A stretch of DNA of 64,000 bases from Ascochyta rabiei (Eukaryota > Ascomycota > Dothideomycetes > Pleosporales > Didymellaceae): positions 853,501 to 917,500 of the forward strand of contig NC_082408.1 of NCBI RefSeq assembly GCF_004011695.2. Reading direction: 5' to 3'. The notes beneath the pieces were generated by a model. That model was not told the origin of the DNA, searched no databases, and worked only from the letters and a program-made list of their open reading frames with translations. Positions 12,909 to 22,784 of this stretch are shown in pieces (position 1 is the stretch's first letter; every line of letters begins with the position of its first letter). The position numbers were made by a program, and so were the translations under genes.

Positions 12909-13070
12909 AAGAGGATAGTAGGTGTATTAAGGTACGTAGTATGTAGTAATAAGACTAATTACTAGAGTATTAGTAATAACCTCTAACACCTTTATATAGT
13001 CTAGGCTGGCTAGCCCTATAGTAGCTTGCTAAGACTAGCAGAAGTACCTCTAGGCCTAGCGCCTAATAAT
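12909..13070 (-). repeat. Right LTR (5' LTR of the minus-strand gypsy element)
   Basis: This is the partner of 5,815-5,976. It lies just upstream, on the minus strand, of the gag-pol remnant, so it would have been the promoter LTR. It adjoins the 3' part of the hAT remnant. Confidence 0.85.
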
Positions 13071-13079
13071 TATAAGGTT

Positions 13080-16000
13080 TATAATTATTTTTATAATTAT
13101 TAAATATAATAGTAAACTTATATTTTATTAACTCTATAGTACTATAATTATACTTTAGAGTTTTAAATATCTCTAGCTTAAATTATAGATTTAGAAGTGT
13201 TATTATATATAAGTGCTTTAGTCTAGAATCTATAACTCTAGTATTCTTTATAGGATAATACTCTAGTAATTTACTAATAGCTTCTTTTAAAGCTACTTCT
13301 ATATAAATGTTAAAGTTAGGATTTATATTAGTATTTGTATTACTTAGTTTCTCTAGTTTATTAAGTAGTCTAGTAATATAAGGTATAATTAAAAAGCTGG
13401 TAAAATAATAAGGAGCTTAGATTTTAATAGTAGGTTTTCTAAATATTTCTAGAATATCTCTTACGTATATTATATAATCCTACTCTAGAAAAGTAATAAT
13501 AAATTTCTTAAGATTTAAATTCTTTTGTTTATTAGTAGGGAGTTCTCTAGCCTTAGAAAGTAATATATCTATTTCTTCTTTAAAATATAAAAATCTATCT
13601 AGCATATTATACGTAGAAAGCCACCTAGTACTATTATCTTTAATAAGTCTTTCTACGCCTATATTATTATATTGTAAATTTTTATTTCTCTTTACTAGTT
13701 TTTTAAATGTATTTTTTAGAAAGTGATTATATTTTATAGAAGTAATAATACTCCTCATAGTTATAGGTACGTCTTTATAACTATTATATTTTGTTCTATA
13801 ATCTATATTATTAAAATATATTTCTAGTTTATCTCTATATCCTTTAGTATTATTAGGTATAAAAGATAAATAGGTTAAAAAACTATTACTTATAAGATTT
13901 AGAATATGTGCTATACACCTATTATCTATAATATTAATATTAAATTTACTTTTATAGCTTTTCTAAAGTGCTAAAACTAAGGAATTAACAGGACTAGCGT
14001 TGTCTCTAGTAATAGCTAGTAGTTTATCTCTTATATTATATTCCTTTAGTATACCATTAACTATATTATATAGTATTAGGCCTATATAACTAGGGTAATC
14101 TTCTAGAGTTTTAAATCCTATAAGGTAAGACTCTAATTCTAAGTTATTATTATAATAATGTATAGTAATAGCTAGAAAATCTACATTATTACTAGAATTC
14201 TATTTATCTAAAGTTATAGAAAATAGACTAGTATTATTTTGTAGATTTTCTTTAATTATATTAAGCTTATTTAAGTATAATAAATCTAAGTTATCTTTAA
14301 TTGTACGCCTACTAATACTAGGCAAATCTTCTTTTATATAATTTAATAGCTGTTTAAAGCTTTTACTTTCTACTATACTAAATAGAAGATTATTAGTTAC
14401 TATAAATTTAAGTAAATATTTCCTATAACGTACCCCACGGGCAAGTCAGACAACAGGCGAGTCGGACACTTTTGCCAAGCCCCCACCAAACACCTCCTCC
14501 TACACCAATGTCTTCTTAACAACACTATTTAAACGCGTTAAAGGAAGCGCAGATACAGCTTGCGCTCCAGGCTCTTAAATAAGACGCGACTCTATCTCTG
14601 CGACGCGCTGCTGCTATCTACAAGGTCCCTCAAAGCACACTAAGCAACCAGCGCACTAGACAACCTTCACGCGCTGATTCTATAGCCAACTTACAGAAGC
14701 TAGACAACAATAAGAAGGAGGTAATTATTAAACATGTTCTTAAGCTAGATGCGTAAGGATTTTCCCCTTAGCTCTTAGATATAGCTACTATAGCTAAATC
14801 TTTGCGCGCTAAGCGTAATCTAGGCCCTATTAGCGTAAACTGGCCTAGTACGTTTATTAAGCAACACCTAGAACTTAAAGTTAAGTTTAATTACAAGTAC
14901 AACTACAAGAGATCTCTCTGTAAGGATCCTAAGGTTCTACAGGGCTAGTTTAGCCTAGTAGCTAACACTAAAGCTAAGTATAGCATCTAGGATAAAGACA
15001 TGTACAACTTTAACAAGACAGGCTTTATAATAGGCTAGATCTCCCTAGAAGCAGTTGTTACAGCTTTAGAACGACGAGGTTGGCTAAAAGCTATCTAGCT
15101 AGGCAACTAGGAGTAGGCTATAGCTATAGTAAGCATTAATGCTAAAGGATAGGCTATTCCAGCCTTCCTTATCTTTAAGGCCTACTACCACCTCTCTACC
15201 TGGTACAAGGAGGAAGAACTGCCTTAAGACTAGGTTATTAAAGTCTCTAATAATAGCTAGACTACTAACAAGCTTAGTATAGACTAGATAAACCACTTTA
15301 ACAGGCATATAAAGGAGCGTACTGTTAGCACCTACTATTTACTTATTATTAATAGTTATAAGAGCTATAACTCTCTTAAATTCTAGCAATACTGTAAGGA
15401 TAACAAGATTATTACTCTCTATTTGCCTTCTTACTTATTACACCTTATACAGCCCCTTAATGTAGGTTGTTTTACTGCTTTAAAGAAGGCGTATAGGCGC
15501 TAAGCTTAAGTACTTATATAGAACTAGATTAACTATATTATAAAGACAGAGTTTCTGCTATGCTTTATACGCGCCTATAATGCTGCAATTACTTCTAAGA
15601 ATATCTAGGGAGGGTTCTAAGGTGCTAGATTAGTCCTATTTAACCTAGACTAGGTTATAATGGCCCTTAATATAAAGTTGCGCACTCTATCACTACTACT
15701 ACCTGTTAACAACAAGCTCTAGCAGTTACAAACCCTAAGCAACAGCCTTAAACTTAGGTTGCAATTAACGCTTGTAAAGACAAGGATTTAGAAGCATATA
15801 GATAGTTCGCCTACCTCTATAGTTAAGGCGTTTAAGAAGGTAGTAAAGGGAGCAGCAATAATTGCGCATAAGCTAGTGTTAGCGTAATAAGAGATTACTT
15901 AGCTTTAAGCTGCTAATAAGGCAGCTATACAACAAAAATTACATAAAAGAAAGTAAGTTTAGGCAGAAGGGACCCTAACAGTTAAAGAGGGCTAGCAATT

Positions 16001-16695
16001 AACAGCTCTTAAGGAGTTTAGGGCGCGTAGTGATAGGAAGAAGGTAAAGAAGCAGGTGCGTGCTAAAGGAGGTGAGTCCTCCTAAAGGCGCTGTAGACGG
16101 TGTAATTAGACAGGACATAACGCGCAAACGTGTAAGAAAGAGGTAGAAGTAGTTTCTAAATAGTATTACAGACTATACTGCACGTTACAGCACTAAACTG
16201 GGTTATTTTAGGCTATAATAGGGTGGTGTTTGGTGGGGGGTTAGCAAAAGTGTCCGACTCGCCCGTTGTCCGACTCGCCTGTGGGGTACGTTACTCTTCT
16301 TTGTTAAATAGGATAAAGCTAGGTCTTTTTCTAGTATTGTTAGATATTTAGGAACTAGAAATACTAGAATTAAAACTACTAGCTAAATCTAAATTAGAGG
16401 TATTGTCTTCTAAATTAAGATTATTACTATTAGTAGAGTTTTTAATAAGATCTTTATGCTTATGTTTATAATATTGTTTTAAATTAGTAGTATTAATAGG
16501 CTAACCTACTAAGGTAGTATAAGAATAGCTATTACAGCTTACTTTAATTCTTTTATTTATATTTGTAGCTTACTCTATAGGTACTAGCTTGCTAGTAAAT
16601 AGGTTATCTTTAAATATATAGTTAGACTTATCTTTACTAGGTAATCTAAAGTCTCTTAAAGTAATATCTAGCTTAGGCTTTCTTAAACTAGACAT
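13080..16695 (-). pseudogene. hAT-family transposase remnant, split by a pogo-like element
   Basis: The minus-strand start is ATG at 16,695 (MSSLRKPKLDITLRDFRLPS). A BED-type zinc finger remnant follows (CNSY...QYYKHKH, about 16,470-16,545; the second Cys now Tyr). The coding line is interrupted at 14,428-16,291 by pogo-like element 2 and resumes with SLFSITLDK.NSSNNVDFLA (about 14,170-14,240), ITRDNASPVNS (about 13,980-14,030) and RWLSTYNMLDRFLYFKEEID (about 13,560-13,630), all hAT landmarks. Stops at former Trp codons inactivate it. The C-terminal dimerisation region is missing or unrecognisable where the gypsy LTR begins. TIRs were not identified. Confidence 0.8.
14428..16291 (+). mobile_element. 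pogo/Fot1-like DNA transposon 2, inserted in hAT
   Basis: Inverted repeats of about 65 bp begin ACGTACCCCAC and end with a CTTTTGC..CCCCCACCAAACACC block, flanked by TA (14,426-14,427 and 16,292-16,293). Each end holds two adjacent copies of a GGCGAGTCGGACA-like motif. The plus-strand transposase remnant includes VIIKHVLKLDA, FIKQHLELKVKFNYKYNYK, SLCKDPKVLQG and YNFNKTGFIIG, then a C-terminal CCHC knuckle (CRRCN.TGHNAQTC, about 16,090-16,130). Many stops are present. Length 1,864 bp, almost the same as elements 1 and 3. Confidence 0.9.
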
Positions 16696-17138
16696 ACTTT
16701 AAAACAAAGGTTTATTTATACTTAATATCTAAGTATTTAGAAATTTTACTTAAAATTTATATTTTAAATAGTTTCCCTAGTAATACTTAGTAAAAGAATA
16801 GCAAATAAGATTAAAGTAATTCTTATAAAGCTAGATTCTAAACTAACTATAAGTAAATTCTAAAAAGAAGAATTAGATAGTTATATAAGAGTAAAAATGA
16901 TAAAAGGAAAAATAAATAATAATAAATATATACTACCAAGGTAGTAACTTACTATTTATAGTACTAGAAATACTACTACACAGAAGTTAAGTACGTAAAC
17001 AAGTAGTAAAAGTTGTAGAGATACCTTTTATTTTTAGAAGAAGTCTTTTTTATATCTTAAAATTCTATAAATATAAGCTAATTACTAATTATTATATACC
17101 TAGCTCTATTACTAATATTAAGAGTTAATATAGCTTAT

Positions 17139-17524
17139 AAATCCCTCTCTTATCTAGATTTATTAGCTAGATAGCCAATAAATCCTGCTCTTATCTAGAA
17201 TTATAAGCTAGATAGCTAATAGATCCCGCTCTTATCTAGATTTATTAGCTATCTAGCCAATAGATCCCGCTCTTATCTAGATTTATTAGCTATCTAGCTG
17301 ATAAATCCCGCTCTTATCTAGATTTTTTAGCTATCTAGCTGATAAATCCCGCTCTTATCTAGATTTTTTAGCTATCTAGCCAATAAATCCCGCTCTTATC
17401 TAGAATTATAAGCTAGTTAGCTAATAAATCCCGCTCTTATCTAGATTTATTAGCTAGATAGCCTAGAGATCCCTATCTTATCTAGATTTATAAGCTAGAT
17501 AGCTTAGAATTCCTTATCTTATCT
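17139..17524. repeat. Nine 41-bp tandem repeats with switched palindromic core
   Basis: Nine full 41-bp copies (17,139-17,507) and a partial tenth to 17,524 share AAATCCCGCTCTTATCTAGA followed by a short AT spacer. In copies 1, 2, 8 and 9 (and nearly 7) the spacer is followed by CTAGATAG, giving a 7-bp hairpin stem with TATCTAG. In copies 3-6 the same place holds CTATCTAG, the exact reverse complement, which turns the hairpin into a direct repeat. The array lies about 445 bp upstream of the hAT start (minus strand) and about 265 bp upstream of the ATG of the gene at 17,790 (plus strand), so it is placed like a shared regulatory or subterminal region. Confidence 0.9.
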
Positions 17525-17789
17525 TTTATAATTTTAGTTCTAGCTTTAGATTACTAATTTAGAAAGGTTCTTACTAAGATAAATTTTAACACTATAATAA
17601 GAGGTATTCTCTTTATATCTCTAAAAGTATCTACTATTAGATATTAAGTACTATCCCTACTACTATCGTAACTACTACTTTGTTACCTTTATTAGTACTT
17701 CTATTAGTACTTTAAAACTATACGTAAGTGTTTACCTCTTTTTTTTTTAACTTTATATTAGTTTTCTAACTTATTTTTAGCTTTTTAAG

Positions 17790-18578
17790 ATGTCTTATAG
17801 TCTTTCTAAAGTATCTTTTATTACTTCTACTATTAATAGTAGCTCTATAGTAAGGTCTACTAAGCTAGACTCTACTATTAAAGCTATTATTAGTAGTTTT
17901 AAGAAGCTAAATTTAGATATTTTAATTACTGTTATAGAGTATCTAAATACTCTTAGAATAGTCTACTATCTTAGAAGGCTGTCTTACTATAATAGCTCTA
18001 GATATAGCTTTACTCTTAGTAAGTCTTTTACTTTATATATCCTTATAAATGCTAACTGAAATTAAAGATTTTCTTAAAAAAGCTAAAATAGACTTAGAAT
18101 ATTCTTTTCTTCTAGAAGATAGAGAGAATATTAGTCTAGAGCTATCTTCTATGCTAGAAAGATTAAATATATTTCTAGTAAAAACAAGTATTATCTTTAA
18201 AGATTATAGTAAGTAAGACTTTTTTTTTTGATTTATTAAACTAACTGCCTTATAATTCTTATTAAAGACTTTTATAAAAAGTTTATTATTACTTCCAAAG
18301 AGGTAGATAAGCTTAAGCTTTCTATAATAGAAGAGCCTAATTTTCTATCTAGTAAGAGTTATTTCTTAAAGGAAGATCTTTTTTTTCTTAACAATATTAA
18401 CTTTTATAATACTATCTTCTTTACTAAAGAAGAAAGTAGTATATTAAGGACTTATCCTAATATAGAAGACTTTTTTCTAGATTTCTTAGAGAGTAACCTA
18501 GAGCCTTTAGAGTATCTTAAAATACTTAAAGATATAGATAAAAAAGATCCTAGTAGAGTAGAATCTCCTATATCTTAG
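17790..18578 (+). CDS. Unknown 226-aa protein, three exons, intact in decayed DNA
   Basis: Exons 17,790-18,018, 18,068-18,208 and 18,268-18,578 join in frame without any stop to 226 codons. Both introns (49 and 59 nt) start GTAAGT, contain a CTAAC branch site and end AAAG. The protein starts MSYSLSKVSFITSTINSSSI, has a hydrophobic stretch at about 45-62 (LDILITVIEYLNTLRIVYYL) and an acidic/Leu-rich C-terminal third. It is rich in Ser, Leu, Ile, Lys, Phe and Tyr and, by my reading, has no Trp, Gln, His or Cys, the residues whose codons its surroundings tend to lose. No signal peptide is evident and I recognise no family. Upstream, a CTAAC..TTTTTAG stretch (17,765-17,780) could be the end of a 5'UTR intron. 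It could be a second gene of the neighbouring hAT element, a captured gene, or a resident host gene. Confidence 0.6.
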
Positions 18579-19241
18579 ATAATTTTTTTTTTGTTAAAAT
18601 TATTATAGTATAAAGCTATTATATCCTTCTATATAATTTTAATATACTTTTAATTAAATAAACCTATTTCTTATTATGTAGTAATAATATTATTATGTAA
18701 TTTATTATCTATATACTAGTATTAACTTTAGTAAAACTTCTTTAAATTGAGACTTTTTATCTCTTATTACTAAAGTAAATAACAATAGTAGATTCTACAA
18801 TTTTTAAACTATTACCTATATTAATATTTATTTTTAAAATAAATATGTTTAGCTTTAGAATATCCTTATACTTTTAATTAGATACTTAAAATATATAATA
18901 TAACCTAAATATAGTTTTTGTAGTCTATTTACCCTTTTTACTCCTTTAATAATATAATATAACTCTCTAGTATAGTTAATTATACAATTCTAACTTTAGT
19001 TAACTAGTTTAGATCTAATAGTTATAAAGTTATACCTATTTACCTACTTATTACTTCCTTTATTTAACCTTTCTTTTCTATATTAGAGCTAGTCCTAATA
19101 TAGTAATTTCTCTATTATAGTATTAAAATCTATTTTAGTTATATATATCGATTAAAAGGGTTATTAATATACTATAGCTACTATTACTAATAAACATAGA
19201 GAAGCTTAGAATTCCTTCTCTAAAAAATAGTAATTACTATA
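18579..19241. other. AT-rich non-coding spacer
   Basis: About 660 bp of AT-rich, TGR/YCA-depleted DNA with no open frame of note. Its right end carries TAGTAATTACTA, the same motif that resumes on the other side of pogo-like element 3, so that element inserted into this AT-palindromic block. Confidence 0.6.
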
Positions 19242-21104
19242 ACGTACTCCACAGGTAAGCAGATTAAACAGGTAAGCGGATTACTCTACTAAAACCACAC
19301 TAAACCTCTACCCTATTATAGCTTACATTAGCCCACTTTAGCCTTATATACAGTAGTGCAGTATATAATATTATTTAGAAATATCTTCTATAGCCTTCTT
19401 ACATATATATAAGTTATGTCTAACATTATAGCACCTTATACAGCGTCTTTAGGTTACTTCCCCTTCTTTAGCGCGCACTTGCTTCTTTACCTTCTTACTA
19501 TTACTACGCGCCCTAAACTTAGTTAGAGTAGTTAATTAAAGGCCTTCCTTAGCTGTTAGGACCCCCTTCTCCTGTAACTGCTTTCTTTTATTTAATTTGC
19601 GTTGCATAGCAGCCTTATTTGCTGTTTAAAGCCTAGTAATCTCCTTTTTAGCTAACACTAGCTTATACGCAACAATAGCTGCACCTTTAGTAAGCTTTTT
19701 AAAGGCCTTAACTATTAAAGTTAGTAAGCTGCTTGCATGCCTTTAAATCCTCTCTTAAACCAGCGTTAATTGCAACCCTAATTGCAGGGTATTACTTAGG
19801 GTTTAGGACTGCTAGAGAGCATCTTCTATAGGAGGTAGTAGTAGGGTATGTAGGCAGACATTAAGACCTATTATAACCCGTTCTAGGTTAAAGGGGACTA
19901 ATCTAGCGCCTTAGAAGCCTTCTTAGATATTGCTAGAAGTAAATGTCTCCTTATAGGCGCCTATAAAGCATAGTAGAAACTTAGTTTTAGTAATATACGT
20001 AATATAGTTATATATACAATTCTTAGCTTAGCGCCTATACGCCTTCTTTAGAGGGGTAAAATAACCTATATTAAGTAGTTATAAGAGGTGTAATAAGTAT
20101 AGAGGTATATATAGTGTAATAATGTTTGCTTTCTTACAGTATTGTTAGAAGTTAAGGGAGTTATAGCTCTTGTAGCTGTTAATAAGGAGCAGCTAGTACA
20201 CTCCTTAGGTGCGCGTCTTTGTATAGGCATTAAAGTGCTTTAACCAGTCTAGACTAAGCTTGTTAGTAGTCTATCTGTTCTTAGAGACTCTAATAACCTA
20301 ATTATAGGGTAGATTGTCTTCTTTGTACCAGGCAGAGAGGTAGTTACAGCCTTTAAAGATAATAAAGGGTAGAATAGCCTACCCTATGCTATTAATGCCC
20401 TATATAACTGTTATCTACTTACAGTTACCCTACTGCACTACCTTTAGCTGTCCTTAACGCTCTAAGCCTGTAATAACTACTCCTGTTAATATCTAGCCTA
20501 TTATAAAGCCTATCTTATTAAAGTTGTACGTGTTATTGTCTTAGATACTATACTTAGCTTTAACATTTGCTATAAGCCTAAACTAGCCCCTAATAATCTC
20601 TAGATCCTTACAGAGGGCTCTCTTGTAGTTATACTTACAATTAAACCTTACTTTAAGGTTAGGGCAGCGCTTAATAAATATATTAGGCTAGTTTATGCTA
20701 ATATAGCCTATATTGCGCTTAGTACGCAAAGAATTAGCTATATTAGCTATAGCAGCCAGCTAAGAGGCAAATCCTTGTGCATCTAGCTTAAGGATGTACT
20801 TAGTAATTACGTCCTCCTTAGTCTAGTCTATAATCTGTTAAACTAGCGTATAATTAGCTTATGTAGGTTGTCTTGTGTATTAAGTGTATAGTGTGCTATA
20901 AGGCGTGTTATATATAGCTGCAGCACATTACAGGGTAAGTATTACGTCTTGTTTAATTACCTAGAGCGCAAGCTGTATTACAGCTTCTCTTAAGGGCGTA
21001 GATTAATGTTGTTGTTGAGGCATTGCGTGGTAAGGTGGAGGTTTGGTGTGGTCTTGGCAGAGTGATCCGCTCACCTGTTTAATCCGCTCACCTGTGGAGT
21101 ATGT
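19242..21104 (-). mobile_element. pogo/Fot1-like DNA transposon 3
   Basis: The ends are inverted (ACGTACTCCACAGGTAAGC on the left; the right-end complement starts ACATACTCCACAGGTGAGC) and flanked by TA (19,240-19,241 and 21,105-21,106). Each end holds two copies of a CAGGTRAGCRGATTA-type motif. Minus-strand coding is highly degraded, but a CCHC knuckle (CIRCYNVRHNLYIC, Gly now Arg) remains at about 19,395-19,440, and the rest aligns by eye with element 1 in the same order. Length 1,863 bp. Inactive. Confidence 0.88.
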
Positions 21105-21105
21105 T

Positions 21106-21260
21106 ATAGTAATTACTATTTTTACTATATAGTAATTACTTAGTAAAAAAAAATTGTAATTACTAAATAGTAATTAATAAATAGTAAATTACTATATGCT
21201 AAACCTCTTTGGGCATTACTATTTAGTAATTACTATTTTACTAAGTAATTACTTAGTAAA
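21106..21260. repeat. AGTAATTACT palindrome cluster ending in a perfect 24-bp palindrome
   Basis: Several copies of AGTAATTACT and its variants lie within 155 bp. The last 24 bases (21,237-21,260, from TTTACTAAGTAA to its mirror image) form a perfect palindrome. Immediately after it (CCCCCATCCATGG) composition switches to that of the gene-bearing part. The same motif flanks the left side of pogo-like element 3. Confidence 0.8.
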
Positions 21261-21440
21261 CCCCCATCCATGGGTATACGCGGTAGCAAGACATGGGACT
21301 AAAGAATTTAATCAAGAAGGAGCGGACGGAGGCTACAGCGAAAATTAGCAAATGCACAATGCCTACGCCGTGGGAATGGGCTACGCATAGGCAAAAAAGG
21401 AGTTGTCTTTTGACCTAACCAGGGGTCGCTGTTATAATGT

Positions 21441-21546
21441 TAGGAATCGAACGGTGGGCTTTGCTAGTGGAGCAATACTTACAACCTGGAATCTCTTGAT
21501 TTCGAACTAATCGTAGTCAAGCGCCTTGCCATTGGGCCATTAGGCC
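21441..21546 (-). pseudogene. Degenerate tRNA-Arg(ACG)-like gene
   Basis: On the minus strand it reads GGCCTAATGGCCCAATGGCA (D-arm/A-box like), then AGGCGCTTGACTACGA with anticodon ACG, a short intron-like stretch (TTAGTTCGA), AATCAAGAGATTCCAGG, and then the T-arm is broken. After CCAGGTT about 30 nt (GTAAGTATTGCTCCACTAGC...) intervene before TTCGATTCCT, and no acceptor 3' strand pairs with the 5' strand. The body resembles fungal tRNA-Arg(ACG). It is probably a pseudogene produced by an insertion; it could also be two overlapping fragments. Confidence 0.45.
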
Positions 21547-22784
21547 AGATGTTGATCTGATTTGATTCATGAAAACGTTCAGCAATTGAAGCATCATAAA
21601 CCACGACAAAATTGGTCCTCTACAGATCAGTTGTACTTTGATGAGATCGCACAGGGCCGCTGAAGTTGCGTTGGTCTTGTGAAGAATTTTCTCGGCGGAG
21701 TTGCGGCGAACGCTTTGTGGGGTGTTACCGACACCGATTCTTTACCCTGCGTAAGCTCCACCAAAGCCCAGAGACATAGTAGAGTCGAGATACCAGGAAC
21801 GATCGGGCCTCAGTCCATCTCTCTTTATCAGATTCCTCCTGACTTTCATCAAGCGGCGCCATCAGAATAACATCGGGAGTGGGGTGTCGTTTTAAAGGAC
21901 GTATCGAATCTTGTCCATGACCAAGCAATCAAGCTTATTCTCTTGAGGACAACAAGAGCGGGAGTAGCAGCGATAGCGCTGATCGCACCTGCTGCATATG
22001 AAGGATTGCACGAAGCTTTAGAAACTATGACAAAAGTGCACAATGTACTATTGCTATTGATTCCGATACTTCAGGATGCTGGAACATAGTACAATGGCAG
22101 AAATGCAACGTGGACAAAGAGAGTCAATGACGTCAGCGCTGATTAGTCAGACCAGCTAAGCCGCTACCAAAACATGCCGGTCTTTTACACTCCTTTCACG
22201 ATGTAATAATTCTGAATACGTTCAATGTCGGTATAGTACTGCGGCGTGAACCATTTGCAAATCCTACTCCCAGAAAGGGTATCCCTGAGGATCATGCTCT
22301 AGCGAGCAACGCCTGAGCTCAACGCCGGGAATTGGAGTTCGTCGACGAACATCTCACGTACGGTTTGGAATACAGGAGATCTTGGCAACATATTCATCAG
22401 CTCGTTTGAAAGTTGCCAAAGGCGTGCTAATCTCAGACGTGGCGCTTCGGGAGCTGAAAATTGCATGTTGCCATTCGAATGTAGAACAAAGCGTGCTAGG
22501 TATGCCGCGTGCAGGAGTTTCATTGCCCAACCAGACTTGTATGTGCTTGGTTGGTAGTGCACTTACTTCCAATCTCCAGGAGCGTAGTCGAATGATATGC
22601 ACTACTGAACCACGGCGCCAGAACAACAAGCCGCCTTGAGAGATTACACTAGGCTCTTGACCAAAGGCCGAACTCCACGCAGAGCCGAGGCCTCTGTGAA
22701 GCTGCAAACTCCCTTCCCACAAACTTGTGTGTATCAATAAGCCTTCGTGGCTGATCTCTTTCAGAAGCTGAATGGAAGGAATAC
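21547..22784. other. Intergenic, possible eroded coding on minus strand
   Basis: No convincing complete gene. Between about 22,299 and 22,740 the minus strand has two overlapping open frames; one contains a protein-like stretch (RLARLWQLSNELMNML... and TVREMFVDELQFPAL), which may be the end of a broken gene. I recognise no family. Confidence 0.3.

Larger units (their letters stand above)
5815..13070 (-). mobile_element. Ty3/gypsy chromovirus with both LTRs, RIP-decayed
   Basis: Two near-identical repeats of 162 bp (5,815-5,976 and 12,909-13,070) bound about 7.25 kb. Minus-strand domains run gag, protease, RT, RNase H, integrase, chromodomain, the order of Ty3/gypsy elements. An unexplained block of about 1.9 kb lies between the chromodomain and the left (3') LTR and carries a plus-strand gene. 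The 5-bp flanks outside the LTRs (TTAAC and TATAA) do not match, so no target duplication is visible; the true LTR edges may be off by a few bases, or the element may be a recombinant. It sits between copia and hAT remnants. Confidence 0.88.

Noticed and set aside
17139..17524. CRISPR-like array
   Set aside because: Units are contiguous with no unique spacers, in a eukaryotic AT-rich repeat region.
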